Assembly (NCBI RefSeq): GCF_008642295.1
Contig: NZ_CP029190.1
Location: forward strand, 3,153,001-3,217,000
DNA: 64,000 nt
From: Streptomyces venezuelae
GTDB lineage: Bacteria > Actinomycetota > Actinomycetes > Streptomycetales > Streptomycetaceae
Direction: 5' to 3'
Shown here: piece by piece, positions 8,484 to 15,988 of the stretch
How the letters are laid out: the number at the start of each line of letters is the position of its first letter
Position numbering within the stretch: position 1 is the first letter of the stretch
Notes under the pieces: generated by a model
Told to the model about the DNA's origin: nothing
The model's input: the letters and a program-made list of their open reading frames with translations, nothing else
The model's database searches: none
Position numbers and translations under genes: made by a program

Positions 8484-9984
8484 CCAGGTCGAGGTCCAGG
8501 TCCAGGTCCAGATCGTCGTCCTCGGCGGCCGGCGCGCCGGTGTCAGGGCCGGCGTCGGCCCGCTCCACCCGGTGCACCTCGCCCGGCCCCTCGGCCAGCG
8601 CGTACGCGGCCTGCGCCGCCGCCAGGTGGGACTCGCCGACGTCGTTGATCAGGCTGGTGACGTCCAGGTGCGCATCGTCCCCGTGGCCCCGGTCGATCAC
8701 CCGTTTGGTCAGGTCGTACTTCGCGGTCAGCATCTTCTCCCGCCATTCGCGCTGCTCCTGCCGGTACACCAGCGCGTCCTCGCGGTCCTCCCGCCGACGC
8801 TGCCGGCTGTTCTCCTGTTCCTGCTCCCAGCGACGGGTCTCCTCCTGGCGCCGGGAGGCGAGATCCTCCCGCCGGTCCTGCCGGGACAGCTCCCGGATCC
8901 GGTCTCCGCGCTCCAGCCGGGCCCGGGCGGCCTCGCGGGCCCGCTCCTCCTGGCGCTCCAGACGCTGCCACTGCCGCGCGTCCTCGGATTCCCGTCGCCC
9001 GTCCGCCGCCGCCTCGGCCTCGTGCAGTCGCTTGGAGAGGGTGTCCGCGGAGATCTCGCCGCGCCGGAAGGCGTGGTAGTCGGCGGCCAGCGGGTCGTAT
9101 CCGAAGACCTTGACGTCCTCGGCGGTCTCCCGCCTGCCGTGCGCGTTGGTCTTCGTCTCCTGGCCGAGCCGGTGGTCCAGCGCTGCCACGTCCGACCGTT
9201 GCAGGAACACCGACCGGAGGTCCTCCAGCTCCTGCCGGTGCCGTTCCTCGGCCAGCGCCTGCTCCTGCCGGTACCGCTCCTCGGTGAGCCGCTGCTCCCG
9301 CAGCAGATCGCGCTCCAGCAGCTGCCGCTCGTGCTCGGACCGGGCCCGCTCCTCCGCCAGCTCCGCCTCGAACCGGTTCTGCTGGCGGGTGCGTTCGGCC
9401 TCTTCCCGGGCCCGCAGGTGCGCCGCGAACTCCTCCGGGGTGAGGACCTCCACCGTGACCGGCCGGATCCGCATGCCCGACACCTTGGCCGGCACCATCT
9501 CCCCGTAGGCGCAGAGCCGGCTCCACACCCGGTCCCGTACCTCCGCCGCCTCCCGCACCGGCAGGTCCTTGCCCTCCTCGGCCAGCCCCGGGACCTCCCG
9601 CAGGTATCCGAGGACCAGCGGTTCCGCGTCCTCCACCCCGTCCCGTACGACGGCACACGCATCGGTCACCGTGCAGTGGAAGGTGACCCGCAGGGTGAAC
9701 GCACCGGTCTCCGCGGACGGTACGGACGTCTCCACCACCAGCGGTACGGCCACCCGCCGGTCGACCACGCTCACCGAACTCGCCCCGACGACCACCTCGT
9801 CCCGCGGCCCGCGCAGCCCGTGGTCCTCCACGTACTCCTCGCCCACCCGGTAGACCAGCACCTGGTGCGCGGCGATCCGCGGCAGGTCGGCCTGCTCCCG
9901 GGTGGTGCGCTTGTTCAGCCAGCCTCCCCGTTGCTCCGGCGGGCCGAACTCGCGCTGCTCGACCAGGGGGTATCTGTCAGCCAT
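8452..9984 (-). CDS. SPFH/band 7-like coiled-coil protein
   Basis: 510 residues. About 1-190 is a beta-rich N-terminal part (LPRIAAHQVLVYRVGEEYV; VVDRRVAVPLVVETSVPSAETGAFTLRVTFHCTVTDACAVVRDG; VPAKVSGMRIRPVTVEVLTPEEFAAHL) that reads like an SPFH/band 7 domain, without a membrane anchor. About 190-430 is a long Glu/Arg/Gln coiled coil. The C-terminus is acidic with LDLDLDLDL, encoded by a hexanucleotide repeat (8486-8510). It overlaps the NTPase stop by 8 bases and the DUF4407 start by 32, so the genes are translationally coupled. I infer a scaffold linking the NTPase/cyclase pair to the DUF4407 membrane protein. Confidence 0.65.
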   Translation of the reverse strand: MADRYPLVEQREFGPPEQRGGWLNKRTTREQADLPRIAAHQVLVYRVGEEYVEDHGLRGPRDEVVVGASSVSVVDRRVAVPLVVETSVPSAETGAFTLRVTFHCTVTDACAVVRDGVEDAEPLVLGYLREVPGLAEEGKDLPVREAAEVRDRVWSRLCAYGEMVPAKVSGMRIRPVTVEVLTPEEFAAHLRAREEAERTRQQNRFEAELAEERARSEHERQLLERDLLREQRLTEERYRQEQALAEERHRQELEDLRSVFLQRSDVAALDHRLGQETKTNAHGRRETAEDVKVFGYDPLAADYHAFRRGEISADTLSKRLHEAEAAADGRRESEDARQWQRLERQEERAREAARARLERGDRIRELSRQDRREDLASRRQEETRRWEQEQENSRQRRREDREDALVYRQEQREWREKMLTAKYDLTKRVIDRGHGDDAHLDVTSLINDVGESHLAAAQAAYALAEGPGEVHRVERADAGPDTGAPAAEDDDLDLDLDLDLGEAGREEGVG

Positions 9985-12313
9985 GGCGCCTCAGTCCTTC
10001 GTTCTCGGTCCGCAGTACGGCCGCCAGGAACTCGTCGACGATCTCGGCGATCTGGGGGCGGGGCCGGCCCGCCACCCTGCGCAGGACGAGATCCAGACGC
10101 GACCGTTCGTCCGGGGGCAGTACCGCCCCCATCTCCCGCCCCAGCCGCCCGGCGGCGGCCTGCGGGTCCTCGCACACGGCCGGCAGCGCGCACAGGGCCG
10201 TGTACAGGGAGGCCAGTGCCGCGCCACGGAACGGGCGGTGACAGAGCACGCCCGCCCACAGCTCGGCCACACTCGTGAGCGCCGGTGAACCGCGGCCCGC
10301 CAGCACCGCCACCGCCGGCACCCGGGTCCGCTGCTCGACGACGGTCAGCACCAGGACCACGGAACCGAAGGTCACCCCCTTGAGGTGGGTGGCGACCCTG
10401 GTCCGGGCCTGTTTGCGCAGCCGGTACACCAGGGCGTCCAGGACGACCCCGACGTCCTCCCCGTACTCGGTGAGCAGCGCGAACAGCTGGGACAGCGCGA
10501 TCATCGGCTCGGTGGACGCCGCGGCGCCGTTGCCCTGCCACTGGCTGATCAGGTGCCACAGCCACTTGACCGCGTCGGTGGGGAAGGTCATCCCCAGCAG
10601 CCCTCTGCTGAAGGCCAGCATCGCGGTGGTGCGCAGTTCGTGGTCGCCGGACTGGGCCCAGCTGCGCACCAGGGTGAGCGTGGCGGCGCCCAGGCTGGCG
10701 TCCAGCGCCATCCAGGACAGCACCTGTACGGCCATGGCCCGGCCGGCCGGGCCCGCCGCGCCGCGCGCCCAGGGCAGCAGGTAACAGTCGGCGACCTCGT
10801 CGAAGGCGGGCCGGGCGAGCAGCGCGAGTCCGGTGGAGACGGACATCTGGAGGCCGGGGCTCGGCCCGGCCGCGATCACCCGGTCCAGCCAGTGCCGTAC
10901 GCCGTCCCAGTACGCCGTCGAGTGGTTGGCCCACAGTTCCTGGAGCACCCACTGGCGGTACGGGGGGCTGGGGAACACCACCACGGTGCGGGTGGGCGAG
11001 CCGTGCGCCTCGGCCTGTTCCTCGGTGGCGACCAGGGTGTTGCGCCGGAGGGAGCGGCGCCGGTCGGCGAACCGGCGTGCCGGGAGCGGGGGTTCGGCGG
11101 GTCTGGTGGCCGGTGTGTCGTCGTCGGTGGGGGCGGCGGCAGCGGAAGCAGGCGGGGCCTCGGGCGGGAACGCGGGCTCCAGCAGCGGCTCCAGCAGCTC
11201 CTGGAGGGACTCGAAGGTGCGGCGCCCGGCTCCGGTCACGAAGGCCAGGGTGGTGATCTCGGCGATCTCCTGGAGGGACCGCTCGGTTCCGCCGAACCAG
11301 TCGCGCACCGGCCGGGCGGCATCACTGCCGTACTCCCGCCACACCAGGGCGGGTTCGGCGCCGCCGAGGATGCGGCCGACGGCCGCCACCACCTCCGCGA
11401 CGGTGCACTCGGCGGGCATGAGCTCGGCCGCCCGGGTCACGCCTTCCTCGGCGTGGCCGCCGGTACGGAGCCGAAGGCGCAGGACGTCCGCCAGGTCCGG
11501 GGCGCTCCAGCCGATGTGCCGGACCGCCTCGGGCTGCCCTCCGTCCGGGTCGTGCACGGTGGTGACCACCAGGTGGGCGCCCTGGCTCCGGACCTGGTCG
11601 CGGACCCGCCGCCAGTCGAAGTCGGCCGTCTGGGCGGCTGCCGGGCCCTCGCTCATCCGGTCCAGCAGCACATAGCCGATGCCCTTGGCGAAGGTCCGTT
11701 CGGCCAGTTGTTCCAGGCTGTTGTCGGGGGACAGGACCACATAGCCGGTGCTGTCGGCGACTTCCTTGAGCAGGGCGACGGCCCCGGAGCGCTTGCCGGT
11801 GCCGGGCGGGCCCACCAGGACCACCACGGTGTCCTCGGCCAGGGCCTCGACGGCTCGTTCGAAGGGGGCGGGCGGGACGTAGTGGCCGATCAGGTCGTCG
11901 ATCTCGCCGGCGTCGATCCGGCCGGTGGCCCGGCGCCGGCCGCCGCCCGCGGTCGCGTGGTCGGGGGCGATGCCGAAGTGGGCCTGGGGTGCGTTCAGCG
12001 GGCCGTGGAAGGACTGATTGACGTAGTTCAGTACGGTGGCGAACTCGCCGCCGGGGGCGGGCTGTTCGGGTGCGGTCTGGCGTCGCGCCCGTGCGGGGCG
12101 GGGTTCCTGCCGCTGTTCCTGCCGGTGCTCCGGTCGCTGCTCCTGCCGGGACTCCCTGTCCCCGGCCGGCTCCGGGGGTAATTCCGGGGCCGCGGCAGCC
12201 CCCTCCGGGCCCTTTTCCCGCTCTTCCTGCCGCTCGTCGGGCCCCTCGTCGCGTGCTCGGATCTGCACCCCACCTGCTTCCCCGGACAGACCGCCGTCGT
12301 TCCTGTCGGTCAC
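9977..12313 (-). CDS. P-loop NTPase with helical C-terminal region and shared N-terminal motif
   Basis: 778 residues from GTG 12313, which overlaps the cyclase-like stop as GTGA. Residues 1-90 are disordered and Arg/Glu/Gln/Pro-rich. 98-116 (VNQSFHGPLNAPQAHFGIA) aligns without gaps to the tail of the neighbouring cyclase-like protein. The NTPase domain has Walker A GPPGTGKR (168-175) and Walker B-like GIGYVLLDRM, then STTVHD-like and RIGW-type segments. After a Pro/Ala linker near 400, the C-terminal ~350 residues are alpha-helical and repeat-like (HEAT-type appearance) with no recognised enzymatic motif. This organisation fits STAND/AAA-type conflict NTPases, where the helical part senses and the N-terminal motif recruits. 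Exact class not assigned. Confidence 0.7.
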   Translation of the reverse strand: MTDRNDGGLSGEAGGVQIRARDEGPDERQEEREKGPEGAAAAPELPPEPAGDRESRQEQRPEHRQEQRQEPRPARARRQTAPEQPAPGGEFATVLNYVNQSFHGPLNAPQAHFGIAPDHATAGGGRRRATGRIDAGEIDDLIGHYVPPAPFERAVEALAEDTVVVLVGPPGTGKRSGAVALLKEVADSTGYVVLSPDNSLEQLAERTFAKGIGYVLLDRMSEGPAAAQTADFDWRRVRDQVRSQGAHLVVTTVHDPDGGQPEAVRHIGWSAPDLADVLRLRLRTGGHAEEGVTRAAELMPAECTVAEVVAAVGRILGGAEPALVWREYGSDAARPVRDWFGGTERSLQEIAEITTLAFVTGAGRRTFESLQELLEPLLEPAFPPEAPPASAAAAPTDDDTPATRPAEPPLPARRFADRRRSLRRNTLVATEEQAEAHGSPTRTVVVFPSPPYRQWVLQELWANHSTAYWDGVRHWLDRVIAAGPSPGLQMSVSTGLALLARPAFDEVADCYLLPWARGAAGPAGRAMAVQVLSWMALDASLGAATLTLVRSWAQSGDHELRTTAMLAFSRGLLGMTFPTDAVKWLWHLISQWQGNGAAASTEPMIALSQLFALLTEYGEDVGVVLDALVYRLRKQARTRVATHLKGVTFGSVVLVLTVVEQRTRVPAVAVLAGRGSPALTSVAELWAGVLCHRPFRGAALASLYTALCALPAVCEDPQAAAGRLGREMGAVLPPDERSRLDLVLRRVAGRPRPQIAEIVDEFLAAVLRTENEGLRRHG

Positions 12314-13080
12314 TTGGAGATCCCGAAGACGCCGCCCGTCGCGTGGACGGTTCCGGTGAACTGCTGTACGACGACGTCCCCGGCGGGGGCGGCCTCCTGC
12401 CGGCCACCGGAGCCGGGCCCCTCCCCCCTCCCGGGGCCCGGCTCCGCCCCCGGACCCGGGGGCTCCGCAGTGGTCCGTTCCGCACCCTCCAGGTCCAGGA
12501 GGTGTACGTCGTGGCCGGGTACCCAGATCCAGGCCCGGCCGGAGTGCTCCTTGGCCTCGATCCGCACCTCGCGGAACTCCTTGACCCGGATGGCCGTGTA
12601 GGCCTCGCGGACCACGTCGTTGAAGACGGTGGAGGAGACGGCCACGGCCAGGCAGGCGTCCTCCGCGCCGGCCAGGGCGGCGCGCAGCGGACGGCTGTCG
12701 AGGATCCGGCCGATCTCGACCGGCGCCTTCCCGATGAACCCGTTGGCGCCCGGGCTCACCGACCCGAAGTGCACGGCGGCCCGTAATTCCAGCCAGGCCT
12801 CCCGCAGCCGGGTGCTGTTGAAGGCCCGCAGCCCGGCATCGAGGGCCCGCATGAAGGTGTCGACCAATGCGGGCTCCGAGGCCCCCTCGGGCAGCACCGC
12901 GAACTCCGAGTCACCGGCGAACTGCCGTTCCCACGCGGACCGGTCGAAGCCGGCGGCCTCGGCGGCCTCGCCGAGCAGCCGCGGAATGGCCTCCTGGTAC
13001 TGGCCCTGGAGGAGCGCTCCGGCCCGGCCGTAGCCCTTCGCATCGACGGCCAGCAGAAGCCTTCGGCCGAACACTGTCAT
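12310..13080 (-). CDS. Class III nucleotidyl-cyclase-like protein with C-terminal pairing motif
   Basis: ATG 13080 follows GGAGGAG; 256 residues. The fold-defining pieces of a class III cyclase are visible: LLLAVDAKGYG with metal-type D13; FAGDSEFAVLPEG with second metal-type D57; LELRAAVHFGSV; NGFIGKAPVEIGRILDS; and LAVAVSSTVFNDVV. The canonical Asn of the V-N-x-A-A-R motif is replaced (VEIGR), so activity is possible but unproven. After a Pro/Gly linker (205-235) the protein ends in a 21-residue tail containing VVQQFTGTVHATGGVFGIS, matching the NTPase. It is first in a four-gene overlapping operon and divergent from a PycTM-like gene; Pycsar systems pair such cyclases with PycTM effectors. 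Confidence 0.7.
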   Translation of the reverse strand: MTVFGRRLLLAVDAKGYGRAGALLQGQYQEAIPRLLGEAAEAAGFDRSAWERQFAGDSEFAVLPEGASEPALVDTFMRALDAGLRAFNSTRLREAWLELRAAVHFGSVSPGANGFIGKAPVEIGRILDSRPLRAALAGAEDACLAVAVSSTVFNDVVREAYTAIRVKEFREVRIEAKEHSGRAWIWVPGHDVHLLDLEGAERTTAEPPGPGAEPGPGRGEGPGSGGRQEAAPAGDVVVQQFTGTVHATGGVFGISK

Positions 13081-13358
13081 GACGCACTCCTCCACGTGGT
13101 TTCCGGGAGAGAAAGAATGCCGCACACCTCAACTCGCCCAAGCCATACCGCGGTTACAACTCCCACACAGAATCGTCCCGGGTCTGTTCCGGTTCTCCGC
13201 GCGGGCTTCGGCGGCTCACGGCCAGTGGTACCGGGTGCTTCCCGGACACACCACGTGGAAATACGGGATGCCGAGATCCCGTACAAGTGACTGGTCCCGG
13301 CGGCCCGTTCGACCGTCACTGGGGAGTACGCAGATCCGTTCCCCCAGGAGGTGGCCCC
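13081..13358. promoter_or_regulatory. Divergent promoter region of the cyclase operon and the PycTM-like gene
   Basis: A 278-base gap between divergent starts with no coding signal. It contains the 22-bp palindrome listed separately and the ribosome sites of both genes (GGAGGAG before 13080; AGGAGG before 13359). Confidence 0.6.
13262..13283. promoter_or_regulatory. Candidate Crp/Fnr-type operator
   Basis: TACGGGAT (13262-13269), 6 bases, ATCCCGTA (13276-13283): a perfect palindrome with the 8-6-8 geometry of Crp/Fnr operators, 76 bases before the PycTM-like start. The half-site differs from TGTGA. The nearby Crp/Fnr gene is the natural candidate binder (inference). Confidence 0.5.
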
Positions 13359-13880
13359 ATGCCGGACCGGCCCGACCGATCAGAAGCCGACCGGATCCGG
13401 ACGGCCGAGTTCATGCTCGGCTCGTTACAGAGCACGCATCAGCACGCGGATTCCAAGGCGGGCATCCTGGCTGCGGCCCAGGCCGCACTGGTGACCACCG
13501 CGGGCGCCTGGAGCGGCCGTGCCGTGGACGGCTGGCAGCGCGGCGGGGTGCCGGGGCTGGTGGCCGGGGTGCTGCTGGTGCTCTTTGCCGCCGGGCTGCT
13601 GGTCGGGGCCGGCAGCCTGGCGCTGGCGCTGCGCCCGCGGCTGTGGGAGCCGGCCGAGGCCAACCCGTACAGCTACCGCCGGCTGTCGGCCGGCGGCCCG
13701 GACGTCCTGCTGCCGGTGGGCGCCGAGGCGTCCCGGCGCGAGCTCTCGCAGGCCGTACGGTTCCTCGCCGGGGTTGCCGTGGCCAAGTACCGCTGGCTGG
13801 CCACCGCGGTGGCGGGTACGGCGGTGATGGGGGTCAGCGCAGGCCTGAGCGTGCTGCTGCGGCCCTGGCTGGCCGGCTGA
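13359..13880 (+). CDS. PycTM-like (Pycsar effector family) membrane protein
   Basis: ATG 13359 follows AGGAGG by seven bases; 173 residues. Cytoplasmic N-terminal helix with HADSKAGILAAA (29-40), the A-D-x-K-A-G signature of the PycTM/DUF5706 family. Membrane segments follow at about 38-50, 60-86 and 140-165. In Pycsar, PycTM proteins bind a cyclic pyrimidine nucleotide and disrupt the inner membrane. Here the gene is divergent from a cyclase-like gene and convergent with a Crp/Fnr cyclic-nucleotide-binding gene, which fits a cyclic-nucleotide-gated membrane effector. The ligand and toxicity are inferred. Confidence 0.75.
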   Translation: MPDRPDRSEADRIRTAEFMLGSLQSTHQHADSKAGILAAAQAALVTTAGAWSGRAVDGWQRGGVPGLVAGVLLVLFAAGLLVGAGSLALALRPRLWEPAEANPYSYRRLSAGGPDVLLPVGAEASRRELSQAVRFLAGVAVAKYRWLATAVAGTAVMGVSAGLSVLLRPWLAG

Positions 13881-13907
13881 ACGGGAGGGGCCGGCCGGTC
13901 AGCCGGC
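13872..13907. terminator. Convergent terminator-like stem across two stop codons
   Basis: gccggctga (13872-13880) and tcagccggc (13899-13907) form a 9-bp stem over 18 bases. The stem arises because both converging genes end in the same Ala-Gly-stop codons. Confidence 0.45.
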
Positions 13908-14606
13908 GAGGTCCGCGAGTTTGCGGAGCCTGGGCAGGTCCCGGATGGCGGTGGTGCGGTAGCCGGTCTCCAGCAGGCCCTCCTCCCGCAGTTCGCGCAG
14001 GCCCTTGTGGATGGTGGTCTCGGCGGCCCCGGTCAGCGCGGCGATCTCGGGCTGGGTGAGCCGGCAGCCGACCACCACCCCGTCCGCGTCCTGCCGCCCG
14101 TACCGCTCGGCGAGCTCCACCAGCAGCCGGGCCATCCGTACCTTCACCGGATAACCGCGGAACTCCAGCCGGCGCCGGTTGGCCCAGCGCAGCCGGTCCG
14201 CAACCATCCGGGTCAGTGCCATGGCCACCTCGGGGCGGCGCACCATCAGCTCGTTCAGGGCGGCCGGCTGCATCACCCGAGCGGTCAGCGGGCCGCAGGC
14301 CGTCACCGTCGCCGAGCGGGGGGCGCCGTCCAGGGCGGCCATCTCGCCGACCGTGTCCCCGGCGACCCGCACCGCCAGCAACGAGGCCTGCCCGTTCTCG
14401 ACCGTGGCCGTGACCTTGGCGAGCCCGGACATCAGCAGCAGGACATGGCGGTCCCGGGCCCCTTCGGTGAGGAGTACGGCACCCGCTCCGTAGCGCACCT
14501 CGGTGCCCGCGCCGAGCAGTTCCCGGCGGGCCGGGGGCGACAGCAGGGCGAGCAGGCTGCGGTCCGGCCACTCGCGGCTCGGCTCGGGGCTTGGCTGGAG
14601 CGGCAC
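13899..14606 (-). CDS. Crp/Fnr family cyclic-nucleotide-binding transcription regulator
   Basis: GTG 14606 follows GAGGGG; 235 residues. Residues about 12-125 are a cNMP-binding beta-roll with an intact phosphate-binding cassette, GEMAALDGAPRSATV (G87, E88, R97, S98), then the long C-helix and a winged HTH (LTQPEIAALTGAAETTIHKGLRELREEGLLE). The conserved GE/R pair implies that a real cyclic nucleotide is bound, unlike degenerate family members. It converges on the PycTM-like gene and lies next to the cyclase-like operon, so it may be the transcriptional reader of the same signal. Regulation of the 13262-13283 palindrome is inference. Confidence 0.88.
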   Translation of the reverse strand: MPLQPSPEPSREWPDRSLLALLSPPARRELLGAGTEVRYGAGAVLLTEGARDRHVLLLMSGLAKVTATVENGQASLLAVRVAGDTVGEMAALDGAPRSATVTACGPLTARVMQPAALNELMVRRPEVAMALTRMVADRLRWANRRRLEFRGYPVKVRMARLLVELAERYGRQDADGVVVGCRLTQPEIAALTGAAETTIHKGLRELREEGLLETGYRTTAIRDLPRLRKLADLAG

Positions 14607-14671
14607 GGTGGCCCCCTCGGCAGGTGCTTGCGTCAACTCCCGGACAGCGACAGCGTACGGGGGCCGGGGCC

Positions 14672-14914
14672 CTAGCTGAGGCCCTTGCTGCGCTCGCCGA
14701 TGCGGTCGCCCTGGGGGGTGCCGGCGCGCTTCAGCTCCGCCTTGGTGTGTGCTCCGCCCTTGACCTTGCTCCGCACGGGGCCTTCGAAACCGTGCCCGTG
14801 CCCGTGGTGTCCCAGCCCCTGCGCCCACGGCATCGGGCCGGCCCCGTGGTTCTCCAGGGCCTCCAGGGCCTCCTTGGCCGCCCGGGCATCCTGCTGCTTC
14901 GGCTCTTTGCTCAT
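14672..14914 (-). CDS. Small hydrophilic protein, unknown function
   Basis: ATG 14914 lies after AGAGGGAGTG; 80 residues, His/Gly/Lys-rich: SKEPKQQDARAAKEALEALE, then WAQGLGHHGHGHGFEG, VRSKVKGGAHTKAELKRAGTP and GDRIGERSKGLS. The His run might bind metal. It resembles small conserved streptomycete proteins without known role. It ends 65 bases before the Crp/Fnr start. Confidence 0.6.
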   Translation of the reverse strand: MSKEPKQQDARAAKEALEALENHGAGPMPWAQGLGHHGHGHGFEGPVRSKVKGGAHTKAELKRAGTPQGDRIGERSKGLS

Positions 14915-14990
14915 CCCGTCGTCACTCCCTCTGGGAACACCCAATCGGACTACTGGGATCGTATGCACACAATTCCCTCCGCGCACCCGG

Positions 14991-15974
14991 TCAGGATTCC
15001 GCCCAACGCCGGGTGAGGACGCGAATCGCCTCCGTCACATCATTCAGCCGGTCGTCGTCGGTCCTGATCCGGCGGGCCAGCTCCACATGCAGGAATCGCA
15101 GCCTTTCCTCCGCCGCCACCAGGCCCTGCTCATTGGACTTTCCGGACAGCTTGCACTTCCGGGCATACGTCCGGCAGACCTCCAGCCCCTCCTCCGTCAG
15201 CTCCCTGGAAAGGATCTTGGAATCGGAGACCGCCCGGTCCCCGGCCCCGGTCGAAACCACCGCATCGAATTCGGGGAAGGACTCGTTGGCGAACCCGTGC
15301 AGCTGTATCCCGGGCAGGCGGCGCTTCATCAGCTCGTCGATGACGCTGTGGAACACCGAGTCCGTGCGGTGGGCCACATCGGCAGCATCCCCCTCGCCCG
15401 CGGTGCGGTGCGCGCCGGCCAGCACCATGACTCCGCCGGGCGTCCCGCGCAGCACCCGGGCCCCGAGCCGCTCGGTCTCCTGGTCGGCGACGGGGTGCGG
15501 GACCTGCACGATCCAGCTGGGCTTCGCGCCCAGGTCCACGTACACCCGGCCCCAGCCGCGGTTGGCGCCGTCCGTGCGGTCGGCCGCGTCGGCCACCTCG
15601 GCGTACCGCCGGCCGCTGACCGCGTCCGTGAGCGATTCCACACCGAAATCGACCTCGGAAAGACGTGCGCGCGCCCCCTCGAGGTCCCCGTCGAGGACCA
15701 GGGCGACCCCCTGAGTAACCGTCAGCCTTTCCTGCTCGGTGGGCACCCGATAGCCGCCGCGCTCGCCAAATCCCTTCGTAAAAGCGGTAATTCGCTTTTC
15801 CAGGTCGACGCCGGCCGCCGCCGACGGCTTCGCCGGAGCCGCTTCACCGGGCGGCTGCACGGCCGGCGACATGAAATACAGCACAATCGCCGTGAGTGCT
15901 GCCGCGACACCCAAGGTTATCGAAATCGTTATTCGCTTGTTTGCGATGACCGCACGAAAAGGAGTCATGGTCAT
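14991..15974 (-). CDS. Secreted/anchored protein of unknown function beside the PGA locus
   Basis: 327 residues. One N-terminal membrane segment (ITISITLGVAAALTAIVLYFM), a Pro/Ala spacer, then an extracytoplasmic domain with conserved-looking motifs: GWGRVYVDLGAKPSWIVQVPHPVADQETERLG, GVMVLAGAHR, DVAHRTDSVFHSVIDEL, GIQLHGFANE and CRTYARKCKLSGKSNEQG. The clustered His/Asp/Glu suggest a metal-dependent hydrolase, not proven. It starts only 14 bases from capA on the other strand; neither gene has a ribosome site there, so both may be leaderless. Confidence 0.6.
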   Translation of the reverse strand: MTMTPFRAVIANKRITISITLGVAAALTAIVLYFMSPAVQPPGEAAPAKPSAAAGVDLEKRITAFTKGFGERGGYRVPTEQERLTVTQGVALVLDGDLEGARARLSEVDFGVESLTDAVSGRRYAEVADAADRTDGANRGWGRVYVDLGAKPSWIVQVPHPVADQETERLGARVLRGTPGGVMVLAGAHRTAGEGDAADVAHRTDSVFHSVIDELMKRRLPGIQLHGFANESFPEFDAVVSTGAGDRAVSDSKILSRELTEEGLEVCRTYARKCKLSGKSNEQGLVAAEERLRFLHVELARRIRTDDDRLNDVTEAIRVLTRRWAES

Positions 15975-15988
15975 ACAAAAATAACGGA

